Origin: Brevibacterium permense
GTDB taxonomy: Bacteria > Actinomycetota > Actinomycetes > Actinomycetales > Brevibacteriaceae
Direction: 5' to 3'
Assembly: GCF_025506275.1 (NCBI RefSeq)
Contig: NZ_QYCP01000076.1
Location: 1 to 64,000 of the forward strand
DNA: 64,000 nt
How positions within the stretch are numbered: position 1 is the stretch's first letter; every line of letters starts with the position of its first letter. Below the pieces are notes generated by a model that had not been told where the DNA came from, searched no databases, and worked only from the letters and a program-made list of their open reading frames with translations. Shown here piece by piece: positions 16,400 to 24,035 of the stretch. Both the position numbers and the translations under genes were made by a program.

Positions 16400-17910
16400 G
16401 CAGGACACCGACCACCGCCACCGATCCCGCCGCGCTCGACCTCCTCGCGGCCCTGCCGCTGGAGAACGGCGCGAGGTGGGGCGAGAAGGCGTACCCGTTC
16501 CAACTGGCTGATGCTCGGGCAGTGCTCGATTCCGGGCCGTCGGCTCCTCGACGGCACTACCTCCTGCGAGGACGAGGGATGAGCAAGACGACCGACATCG
16601 CCGGGATCACCCTCGCCCTCCTCCTCACCGAGGCCCCAGCAAACTCAACCTCACTGGTCTATGCCTCAGACGCGGATCAGGCCGAACTGACCATGGAGGC
16701 GCTGAGCGGATTCGTCGACCGCGCCGGACTCCGGTCGAGGGCGAGAGTCCTGGGCCGGACGGTCGAGAACACCGCGACGGGTGCCACCCTGACCGTCGAG
16801 ACCTCCGACGGGGCCTCAGCGTTCGGTAAACGGCCATGGCTCCAGATCGTCGACGAGCTGGCCGTGTGGCCGAACACACCGAACCACAGAACGCTGTGGT
16901 CGGCCATCTCCTCAGCGGTGCCGAAGGTGCCAGGGTCGAGGCTGATCGTCATCACGACGGCAGGAAGTCCCACGGGCATCGGTGCCAAGAAGTGGCAGAA
17001 GGCCCTGACCTCTCCAGCGTGGAACACCTCCCTCCACCCTGGCCCCTCGCCCTGGTGGTCCGAGGAGGACATCGCCGAGGTGAAAGACGACCTCACCCCC
17101 TCGGAGTGGCGGCGGCTGATCCTGTGCGAGTGGTCCGAGGCCGACGACGCGCTGACCACGCCCGCCGACATCGAGGCCGTCATCCGTCCCGGCGACCAGG
17201 TGCTCGCCCCCGATCCTCGCCGTGAGTATGTTGCGGCCCTGGACGTGGGCACCCGGCGAGACTTGACCGCCCTCGCGGTCGGCCACGCCGAGGAGCGCAC
17301 GACGGGCCGGGAGTTCATCATCGACAAGGTCATGAGCTGGCGACCGTCGGACAGCGGGGGTCGCGTGGACCTCGGCGAGGTTGAGGCGGCGACCCTCCGA
17401 GTCTGCCGTGAGTACGGCGCGAAACTGAGGTTCGACCGGATGCAGGCCGAACAGCTCACCACCTCACTGGAGCGGCAGGGCATCCGCACCGAGGAATTCG
17501 TCTTCTCCTCGGCAGGGGCGAACCGCCTCGCCCGGTCGTTGTGGGGAGCACTCCGGGACCGCTCAGTGTCCCTGCCCGACGATGAGGAGGTGAGGCAGGA
17601 GTTCATGAGCGCCCGCATGGTCGAGACCGGCCCCTCGACCGTGAAGCTCCAGAACCCGCCCGGTACCCATGACGACCTCGTGGTCGCTGTGGGCATGATC
17701 GTCGCCGATCTCTCATCGCGTCCTGCCGCGCTGACTGGTGGGATCAGTATTCCGGGCAGGACTCCGCCCCCGCCTCCGGACGATGAACACCGTCTACCGA
17801 CCCCGCAGAGCATCACCCGAGCGCGGCAGAAGTCCACACCGACGGGCGGCCTGATCGGCAGTCCCTACCGGCAGAACACGAGGTACCTCGTCCCACCGCG
17901 ACGGAGGTAG
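16396..17910 (+). CDS. terL: Phage terminase large subunit
   Basis: 504 residues, full length. ATPase half: Walker A-like LLRGRGMSKTTD (about 54-65) and Walker B LQIVDELAVW (about 151-160). Nuclease half: ALDVGTRRDLTAL (about 280-292) with the first metal-binding Asp, and a late THDDLVVAVGM segment. A Pro-rich tail follows. It packages DNA into proheads and cuts it. The next gene on this strand would normally be the portal, but here the element ends after a leftward gene, so packaging must rely on proheads from another phage if it is active. Overlaps terS by 4 bp. Confidence 0.92.
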   Translation: MSRTPTTATDPAALDLLAALPLENGARWGEKAYPFQLADARAVLDSGPSAPRRHYLLRGRGMSKTTDIAGITLALLLTEAPANSTSLVYASDADQAELTMEALSGFVDRAGLRSRARVLGRTVENTATGATLTVETSDGASAFGKRPWLQIVDELAVWPNTPNHRTLWSAISSAVPKVPGSRLIVITTAGSPTGIGAKKWQKALTSPAWNTSLHPGPSPWWSEEDIAEVKDDLTPSEWRRLILCEWSEADDALTTPADIEAVIRPGDQVLAPDPRREYVAALDVGTRRDLTALAVGHAEERTTGREFIIDKVMSWRPSDSGGRVDLGEVEAATLRVCREYGAKLRFDRMQAEQLTTSLERQGIRTEEFVFSSAGANRLARSLWGALRDRSVSLPDDEEVRQEFMSARMVETGPSTVKLQNPPGTHDDLVVAVGMIVADLSSRPAALTGGISIPGRTPPPPPDDEHRLPTPQSITRARQKSTPTGGLIGSPYRQNTRYLVPPRRR

Positions 17911-17926
17911 CCTCGCCCTGAGGCGG

Positions 17927-18712
17927 CTAGGCGGTGCCGTTCTGGACGGGGTACTCCGTCGGCGAGACGCTGACCTCGGGTAACTTGCCGCTCAAAATCT
18001 GAGTGGTGAAGTATGCGATATTCGCCTGGACCGAGGGATCGGTGCATAACATGCCTCTTACTTCCATCTCACGTTGCAGATGCCGGTGCAAGTCGACAAG
18101 GCCTTTTCCCTCGCGTTGTCGGTGGACAATTTTTACAGCTTGTTCGACAGCCACTTGGCCCGCGAGGGCGACAATTTCGTCCAAGAACATGAAGTACTCA
18201 TACGGTCCAACCTTAGTGAAGGTGGCGCGGGAACCGTGGAGCGTATTGTCTAGGCTGACGTGCCGGGTATAGGCAGGATGCAGAGGCTCGCCCTTCTTGA
18301 AGTTCCACCGATCACCATGAGCGGCGGCATTTCTGAAATGCCGGGCAAACTGTGTAAGTGGTCGATGCCCTTGACCGAGACCATACCGTTGCACGAGTTC
18401 ACCAATTTTCATTGCCCCGATGAGCATCGGCCCTGAGAGCAGGTCTTTTTGCACCTCCACACTTGGAAGCTCTTGGACCCTTTCAAACGCCTGTTTGGCT
18501 GAAACTCGAAGACCCTCTTGCTCGTCTTGCCTGAGCAGGTCCATCGGGATGTCGGAGTCCTCCGATATACCAGACAACCGGCAGTACCAAGACAAGATTG
18601 GAGTGCTTGGATGACGCATTGCGAACAACGCGAGGTACTGAGTGATGAAGACGGCCTTGAGAGAATTGGCCGCTTCCGCGACGTCCATGACGCGTTTGGG
18701 ATTCTTACTCAT
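17927..18712 (-). CDS. HEPN-like protein, candidate defence or abortive-infection cargo
   Basis: 261 residues, mostly helical, no named family recognised. LTQFARHFRNAAAHGDRW contains R-N-A-A-A-H, the Rx4H motif with Asn after Arg typical of HEPN ribonucleases, flanked by helices. Its base composition is visibly lower in G+C than the rest of the element, it points against the terminase genes, and it sits at the attR end where satellites usually carry accessory genes. A role as an RNA-cleaving anti-phage effector is inferred from motif and position only. A non-catalytic HEPN protein (as in some chaperone-like families) is possible. Start ATG 18712. Confidence 0.6.
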   Translation of the reverse strand: MSKNPKRVMDVAEAANSLKAVFITQYLALFAMRHPSTPILSWYCRLSGISEDSDIPMDLLRQDEQEGLRVSAKQAFERVQELPSVEVQKDLLSGPMLIGAMKIGELVQRYGLGQGHRPLTQFARHFRNAAAHGDRWNFKKGEPLHPAYTRHVSLDNTLHGSRATFTKVGPYEYFMFLDEIVALAGQVAVEQAVKIVHRQREGKGLVDLHRHLQREMEVRGMLCTDPSVQANIAYFTTQILSGKLPEVSVSPTEYPVQNGTA

Positions 18713-18729
18713 CTATGGAGTGTACTCGC

Positions 18730-18749
18730 CCTCTCACAAACCTCTCACA
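18730..18749 (+). repeat. Paired CCTCTCACA repeats (right), possible integrase arm sites
   Basis: CCTCTCACA at 18730-18738 and 18741-18749, 11 bases apart and about 100 bases inside attR, matching the pair at 7305 and 7317 near attL in the same orientation. The stretch 18713-18850 contains no gene that I can support. Confidence 0.5.
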
Positions 18750-18850
18750 GAAGGCACGGAACGAGGCAGAATGAGACACGACGAGATAGGTCGGTAGGCC
18801 GAGAGAACCGCATGAAATTGGGTCGGACGCGCCGAGGGGCTACGCCTGGT

Positions 18851-18901
18851 CTTCACTGGGGGTGAAGAGGTCGTGGGTTCAAATCCCGCTAGCCCGACCA
18901 C
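18851..18901 (+). repeat. attR, 51-bp direct repeat (3' half of tRNA-Pro)
   Basis: Identical to 7177-7227. It contains the anticodon stem-loop, T arm, 3' acceptor strand and CCA but no D arm or 5' acceptor strand, so it is not a functional tRNA gene. Confidence 0.95.
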
Positions 18902-18926
18902 TTGGGTCACGACCCGCTTGCAATAG

Positions 18927-18970
18927 AATGTGTCGCCACTTCGCTGAAACGAAGGAGCGGCACATTTTTC
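18927..18970 (+). terminator. Original tRNA-Pro terminator displaced by the element
   Basis: An imperfect 17-bp stem (18927-18943 with 18950-18966) around a short loop ends in a T run (ATTTTT). It lies just beyond attR and would have been the natural terminator of tRNA-Pro before insertion; a different hairpin at 7263-7297 now follows the tRNA. Confidence 0.65.
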
Positions 18971-19065
18971 GTTCCCCGAACCTGTCTGCCCCGCGTTACG
19001 GCGTCGTCTATTCAGTTCAGGCCAGGGGACTTGACTCGAGCCAGGGAACATCCCGCCCGCACTCG

Positions 19066-20238
19066 TCAGGTCCGACGGACGTCCAAGCGGTTCGCGAAGA
19101 CCACCGTCAGGAGGCCGACGAGCACGAGGATGCCGAGTCCCCACCGCAGTCCCCCTCCGGTGGCGATGACCCCGACCAGCGGACTCGTCCCGAGGTACCC
19201 CACCCGCATCAGCCAATTCACCAGCGTCACTCCCCCGGCACGCCCGACCCCGGGCAGACGACCTGCCGCTCCCAGTGCTCCGGGTACGAGCGTCGCTGAC
19301 CCGAATCCGAGCGCTCCCATCGAGACGAGCAGCAGAACGGGCTCCTGGGCTGCGATGACGCCGATTCCGCCGCATGCGATGAGACCGCCACCGAAGCCCG
19401 CGATCCTGCCGGCTCCGAACCTCGTCACGAGCACGTCCCCGCTGAATCGTCCGAGGCATTGGCTGCCGATGACGACGCTGAAGGCGATCCCCGCCGAGGC
19501 GGCCGGAACTCCTGCGAATTCGACCGCGGCCAGCCCCGCCCAGTTGTTCGCAATGTCCTCGACCGCGGCACCGCAGATCGCGACGATCGCCAAGGGCAGC
19601 GCCGCCCAGAGGACCATCCGTTTCGATCGCCCTACGGCCCCGTCTCCGCCACGGCCTTCCGGAGCGGCATCGGAATCGGCGATCCGCCTCGGCGAGGCAT
19701 AGTCTCCGATGAGGCGGCGTCCCACGATCGTGATGACCACGGCGGCTACGCCGATGAGCCCCAGCCACGCTCGCATATCGGCACCGGAGCTGGCGGCCGC
19801 GGTTGCAGCGGCTCCGCTGAGCAGACCGCCGAGGCTCCACAGCGCATGCATCGACGACAGGATCGTGCGACCGGCCCGTTCCTGGACGGAGATGCCGACG
19901 ACGTTCTGCGCGACATCGACGATGGCATCGCAGCACCCTAACAGGAGCAGACAGATCGCCATCATCACGCCGTTGACCGACCATGCCGTCGCCGAGGCGG
20001 CCACACCGAGCATCACCGTCCCGCCGATGACGACTCGGTGCGCTCTGAATCGGGCGATGAGGGCGGCGGGCAGGACCGAGGACAGCAGCGACCCGCCGGC
20101 GAAGCAGGCGACGACGAGGCCGAACTGCCAGGAACTCAGTCCGAGTCGGTCGACAAGCAGCGGATACCATGGCAGGAGAGCGGCGAAGACGGCACCATTG
20201 CCGGTGAAGTAGAGGCCGACCCCGGCTGCGGCCCTCAC
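19066..20238 (-). CDS. MFS transporter
   Basis: 390 residues with about 12 hydrophobic segments in two halves, an Arg-rich loop after the second helix (ALIARFRAHRVV) and a long charged central loop (about 180-210, containing SPRRIADSDAAPEG). It belongs to the major facilitator superfamily, small-molecule efflux or uptake type; the substrate cannot be read. The start is GTG in a 4-bp GTGA overlap with the upstream antiporter gene, so the two are coupled. The gene lies directly outside the attR end of the integrated element. Confidence 0.85.
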   Translation of the reverse strand: MRAAAGVGLYFTGNGAVFAALLPWYPLLVDRLGLSSWQFGLVVACFAGGSLLSSVLPAALIARFRAHRVVIGGTVMLGVAASATAWSVNGVMMAICLLLLGCCDAIVDVAQNVVGISVQERAGRTILSSMHALWSLGGLLSGAAATAAASSGADMRAWLGLIGVAAVVITIVGRRLIGDYASPRRIADSDAAPEGRGGDGAVGRSKRMVLWAALPLAIVAICGAAVEDIANNWAGLAAVEFAGVPAASAGIAFSVVIGSQCLGRFSGDVLVTRFGAGRIAGFGGGLIACGGIGVIAAQEPVLLLVSMGALGFGSATLVPGALGAAGRLPGVGRAGGVTLVNWLMRVGYLGTSPLVGVIATGGGLRWGLGILVLVGLLTVVFANRLDVRRT

Positions 20239-21626
20239 TCTGCCTTGACGACTTTCGCCGCGCGCAGGTCACGTCCGGCCTGACCGAGGATCACGAGGGC
20301 GACCAGGACTCCGAGCAGAATCCACCACAGCGAACCGGTCATGAAGATGAGCACCATCGAGGCGAGGATCGGCACCAGGCGGCGCAGCGACCACCACACG
20401 TAGCCGCCGAAGCTCGGCATCGCGACGTTCGCCGAATCTGCGACGGACTTGACCATGAAGTTCGGTCCGTTGCCGATGTAGGTGATGGCCCCACCCATGA
20501 CGGCGCCGAGCGAGACCGCGATGAGCAGCGTCTCGGGCACTCCCGCCACCTTCGGTTCGCCCGGAACCTGGGCGGCCATCTCGAAGAAGGTCACATAGGT
20601 GGGAGCATTGTCGAGCACGGAGGAGAGTCCGCCGGTGAAGATGAACAGGGAGATCTCGCCCAGCGGGATCTTGTGGGCGATCTGCCCCAGGTACTGCAGG
20701 GCCGGCATCATCGTGAGGAAGATGCCGATGAAGAGCGACCCGACCTCGAGGATCGGCGTCCAGGTGAACTTGTTGAGGTTGAACCGGGCACCGCGGTCGC
20801 CGACGAGGAATGACGTCATCGCGGAGACGAGCATGACGAGCTCACGCCACGGCACGAAGTCCGAGGCGCTCGCGTGTCCTGTTTCGATCGCATGCATGTC
20901 GACTGAGGGGATGAACGCGACGGCCACGATGATGATCGCGAGGAACAGCAGACCGCTGGCGCCGCGCAGGCCGAGCTTCGTCGCATATTCGGCGTCCTTG
21001 GCCAGCGCCTCGGCGGGTTCCTTCGCATACATCTTCTTATCGAGCGCGAAGTAGCTGATGAGCAGCAGGGCATTGACGAACAGCCAGTACGGCCAGAGCC
21101 CGAACGTCCATTCGAAGGGCACTCCGCGCAGCATGCCGAGGAACAGCGGCGGGTCACCCAGCGGTGTCAGCAGACCGCCGCAGTTCGCGACGATGAAGAT
21201 CGTATAGATGACCGTGTGGGTGCGGTGCTTGCGGTCCTGGTTCGTGTTGAGGATCGGGCGGATGAGCAGCATCGCCGCACCTGTGGTGCCGATGAACGAG
21301 GCGAGCACACCGCCGACAGCCAGGAAGATCGTGTTGTTCCGAGGTGTCGCCTCGATGTCGCCGACGAGGAAGATTCCGCCCGAGGCGACGAAGAGGCTGC
21401 CGATGAGCATGATGAATTGGAAGTACTCGAGCAGCGCGTGGATGACGGTCGTCGACTCTCCGCTGAGCAGGAACCACACGGCGATCGGCACACCGAGGAT
21501 GAGCGCGACGATGAGCTTGACGAGGTTGCGATCCCAGATCTTCTCCGTGGCCGGAATGAGCGGGAGCACCGCGATGCACCCGAGCAGCAGAACGAACGGA
21601 ATGATGCTCCACCAGGCCACGACCAT
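20235..21626 (-). CDS. Na+/H+ antiporter-type membrane protein (NhaD/ion transporter superfamily)
   Basis: 463 residues with about 12 membrane segments. NCGGLLTPLGDPPLFLGMLRG and SSVLDNAPTYVTFFEMA are the discontinuous-helix signatures of NhaD-like sodium/proton antiporters in the ion transporter superfamily. Start ATG 21626 has an AAAGGAG binding site. Coupled to the MFS gene. Likely role is ion and pH homeostasis at the cell membrane. The 195-bp gap upstream (21627-21821) contains a short hairpin (GACGAG/CTCGTC at 21651-21666) and no gene. Confidence 0.82.
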   Translation of the reverse strand: MVVAWWSIIPFVLLLGCIAVLPLIPATEKIWDRNLVKLIVALILGVPIAVWFLLSGESTTVIHALLEYFQFIMLIGSLFVASGGIFLVGDIEATPRNNTIFLAVGGVLASFIGTTGAAMLLIRPILNTNQDRKHRTHTVIYTIFIVANCGGLLTPLGDPPLFLGMLRGVPFEWTFGLWPYWLFVNALLLISYFALDKKMYAKEPAEALAKDAEYATKLGLRGASGLLFLAIIIVAVAFIPSVDMHAIETGHASASDFVPWRELVMLVSAMTSFLVGDRGARFNLNKFTWTPILEVGSLFIGIFLTMMPALQYLGQIAHKIPLGEISLFIFTGGLSSVLDNAPTYVTFFEMAAQVPGEPKVAGVPETLLIAVSLGAVMGGAITYIGNGPNFMVKSVADSANVAMPSFGGYVWWSLRRLVPILASMVLIFMTGSLWWILLGVLVALVILGQAGRDLRAAKVVKAE

Positions 21627-21821
21627 CCGGGGACTCCTTTACTCAGTGTCGACGAGCAGTCTCGTCCTGTCGACGTTGACGCTGTCTTACTCTACTGAAC
21701 CCGCGCAGCGCATCGGACCACGGTCTGCCACACGGACGCAGCTTGCCGCACGGACGCAGAGAGTCTCGGGCGAAGATCGTTCAGTTCGCCGAGGCGGCCG
21801 GCAAGTCAGCAAGGGTGCCGT

Positions 21822-22325
21822 TCAGTTCGTCGAGGCGGAGGCCGATTCCTCGGCGGGAGTGCGATCCTTGCGCAGTCCGATGAGCAGACCGCCGATCGCG
21901 ACGACGAAGACGAGACCGAGCCCGACGGTCAGTCCCGGTTCGGCCTGGTAGGCCTTGGCCACCGCCTTGAAGCCGAGGAACCCGACGGTCGAATAGATGA
22001 GCGCCCACAGCGATCCGCCGACGGCGAGAGCCGGGACGTAGCGGCGGTAGCGCATCCCCGTGGTTCCGGCAGCGAGGTTGACCACGGTCTGCAGCCCGAC
22101 GGTGAGGAAGCTCAGGGCCACGACGGGTGCCCCGAAGCGGTCGATGGTGTCCTCGGCGCGGCGGTATTTGGGTCCGGCCATGATCTTCTCGACCCGGTGG
22201 AACTTGCGGATTCCCTTGCGGGCGAAACGGCCGATGACGAATGTGCCGCCGGCGCGGACGATGATGATGCCGAACATGATCAGCCATGTCACTGCGATCG
22301 GAAACGACCAGTCGAGCGGATTCAT
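21822..22325 (-). CDS. DedA/VTT-family small membrane protein
   Basis: 167 residues with about four membrane segments. RFGAPVVALSFLTVGLQTVV followed by AAGTTGMRYRRY is the conserved re-entrant-helix region (FxGxRxxP-like, G-x-x-x-M) of DedA/VTT proteins, a family implicated in lipid carrier recycling and membrane homeostasis. The C-terminus is a Ser/Ala/Glu tail. A DtxR/IdeR-like box lies 86-104 bp upstream of the start (22411-22429), suggesting iron control. Shorter than canonical DedA (about 200 residues). Start ATG 22325 has a distant AGAGGA. Confidence 0.75.
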   Translation of the reverse strand: MNPLDWSFPIAVTWLIMFGIIIVRAGGTFVIGRFARKGIRKFHRVEKIMAGPKYRRAEDTIDRFGAPVVALSFLTVGLQTVVNLAAGTTGMRYRRYVPALAVGGSLWALIYSTVGFLGFKAVAKAYQAEPGLTVGLGLVFVVAIGGLLIGLRKDRTPAEESASASTN

Positions 22326-22410
22326 CGGTTCGGCGCATTCCTCTCTCTGGGCATTGCGCTGCGCGGACGCACTGCGGCTTCACGGATCGGTCTCTCTCAT
22401 CATAGCCCCG

Positions 22411-22429
22411 TTAGGTTAGGTTTCCCTCA
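22411..22429. promoter_or_regulatory. DtxR/IdeR-like iron box
   Basis: TTAGGTTAGGTTTCCCTCA matches the consensus TTAGGTTAGGCTAACCTAA at 15 of 19 positions, with a perfect left half. It lies in the 239-bp gap upstream of the DedA-family gene, where its leftward promoter should be. Binding is inferred. The rest of the gap has no gene. Confidence 0.5.
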
Positions 22430-22564
22430 CAGAGCGGCCGGTCGAGACCGATCTCACCCACCGAGGCGACTGTGCCGTCAGGCGCCCACGAAGCGGTGCA
22501 GTCGGAGCGCCCGAGGCGGTGCCGGAGAATGCCCGGCACCGCCTCGGCGGCGTGCCTCAACCGC

Positions 22565-23779
22565 TCAGATGAGCCCACCATCGAGGTAGACCGAGTTGAC
22601 CCGGTCCTCGATTCCACGGACGTCGGCGGTGCGCAGGTCGCCGTCCACGACGACGAGGTCGGCCAGTCCGCCCTCGCTGATTCGGCCGACCCGATCGTCA
22701 TCGAGCAGGCGGGCGGCCACGGAGGTTCCGGCGGCGAGCGCCTCCGTCGTGGACAGTCCCACCTCGGCCAACAGGCTGATCTCCTCGAGGTTCTCCCCGT
22801 GCGGTCCGACTCCGGCATCCGTGCCCAGCGCGATCGGGACTCCCGCCTCGTAGGCACGGGCGATCGACTGCTGGTGCGCCTCGACGACGCGACGGGCTTT
22901 GTCCACGACGGAGGCGGGCAGTCCGGCACCGGCGTCGGCGGCCTTGATGACGGCCTGCGGGGCCTGCAGGGTCGGCACGAGGTAGGTGCCGTGTTCGAGC
23001 ATGAGGTCGATGGCTTCGTCGTCGAGATAGATTCCGTGTTCGATCGAGCGCACCCCGGCGCGGACGGCGTTCTTGATTCCCGGTGCGCCCTGCGCGTGGG
23101 ACATGACGGACGCACCTTGGGCGGCCGCCTCGGCGACGATGACGGAGATCTCGGCTTCTGTGAACTGGGAGTGGCGCGGGTCGTCACGCGGGGAGAGCAC
23201 TCCCCCGGTCGAGCAGATCTTGATGTGGTCGGCCCCGGCCCGCAGCAGTTCGCGGGCCGTCTTCCGCACCTCCTCGATGCCGTCCGCGACTCCCGACGGC
23301 CTGCCCGGGTGCGGGGCCAAGAACGGCGATTCGGCTCCGGAGACGAGGTGGAAGTCTCCGTGCCCACCGGTCTGGGACATGATGTTGACCGCGATCGTCA
23401 TTCGCGGACCGCGCACCACGCCGGTCTCCACGGCCACCTTCGCACCGAGGTCGGTGCCGCCGGCGTCGCGCACCGTCGTGACTCCGCCCTTGAGGGTGGC
23501 TTCCATGTTCTTCACGGACGTATAGAACTGCAGCGAGAACGGATCGTGGAAGTTCGAGGTGGCTGCCGCGCCGGAGCTCGTGAGGTGGACGTGGCAGTCG
23601 ATGACTCCGGGGATGATCGTCTTCCCCGTGCAGTCCACGTAGTCGTCACCTGCGTTGTGCGAACCCTGCCCTCCTTCCGCCACCGAGGCGATCCGCCTGC
23701 CGTCGATGACGACGTCCCGGGTGCCGGGCAGGAAGCGGGTTCCGTCGAAGACCGTGGCGTGGGTGAGAACTGTGACCAT
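22565..23779 (-). CDS. Metal-dependent amidohydrolase
   Basis: 404 residues of the amidohydrolase superfamily (imidazolonepropionase/prolidase-like). Metal ligands visible: HVH in VIDCHVHLT, the carboxylated-type lysine in HIKICSTGG, His in MSHAQG, His in IEHGIYL, and Asp in LGTDAGVG. Hydrolyses a C-N or related bond in an unknown small substrate; cytoplasmic, no signal peptide. ATG 23779 has an AGGAG site at spacing 7, so the longer frame from 23794 (which includes that site) is rejected. It stands alone, leftward, 240 bp from the rightward synthetase gene. Confidence 0.88.
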   Translation of the reverse strand: MVTVLTHATVFDGTRFLPGTRDVVIDGRRIASVAEGGQGSHNAGDDYVDCTGKTIIPGVIDCHVHLTSSGAAATSNFHDPFSLQFYTSVKNMEATLKGGVTTVRDAGGTDLGAKVAVETGVVRGPRMTIAVNIMSQTGGHGDFHLVSGAESPFLAPHPGRPSGVADGIEEVRKTARELLRAGADHIKICSTGGVLSPRDDPRHSQFTEAEISVIVAEAAAQGASVMSHAQGAPGIKNAVRAGVRSIEHGIYLDDEAIDLMLEHGTYLVPTLQAPQAVIKAADAGAGLPASVVDKARRVVEAHQQSIARAYEAGVPIALGTDAGVGPHGENLEEISLLAEVGLSTTEALAAGTSVAARLLDDDRVGRISEGGLADLVVVDGDLRTADVRGIEDRVNSVYLDGGLI

Positions 23780-24035
23780 GGATGTGCTCCTCATCGTTGA
23801 AAATCAGCTGGTCGACCGCGAACGATCGTCTACTCACATCTATCACGGACGACCGCTTCGTGACGATCAGGGCGGTGACGCGGAGAACAGTGACTTAAGA
23901 TCAGACATCGGAACCGGAATGCGCACTGTTCGCGCCCCGACCCGTGTTCATGTCCGCGACACCTTCTTGAGTTAGGGTCACCGGCGGCACCGGTCGGCCC
24001 GGCGCCGATCAGCTCCCGAACGACCCGGAAGACAC

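Larger units (their letters stand above)
7177..18901. mobile_element. Integrated phage-satellite-like element (about 11.7 kb) in tRNA-Pro
   Basis: Bounded by the 51-bp repeats. Contents in order: terminator, integrase (leftward), small ORF, HTH regulator, divergent control region, excisionase-like gene, coiled-coil ORF, primase-polymerase/ATPase, iteron array, three small ORFs, WhiB-like gene, zinc-binding ORF, small and large terminase, and a leftward HEPN-like gene. All but the last two short arms are tightly packed and intact. No portal, protease, capsid, head-tail or tail gene is present, and the size and order match phage-inducible chromosomal islands. The alternative is a prophage that lost its structural half by a clean deletion after terL. 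Confidence 0.88.

Noticed and set aside
18851..18926. Second tRNA-Pro gene
   Set aside because: Only the 3' half is present (no D arm or 5' acceptor strand); it is the attR copy.
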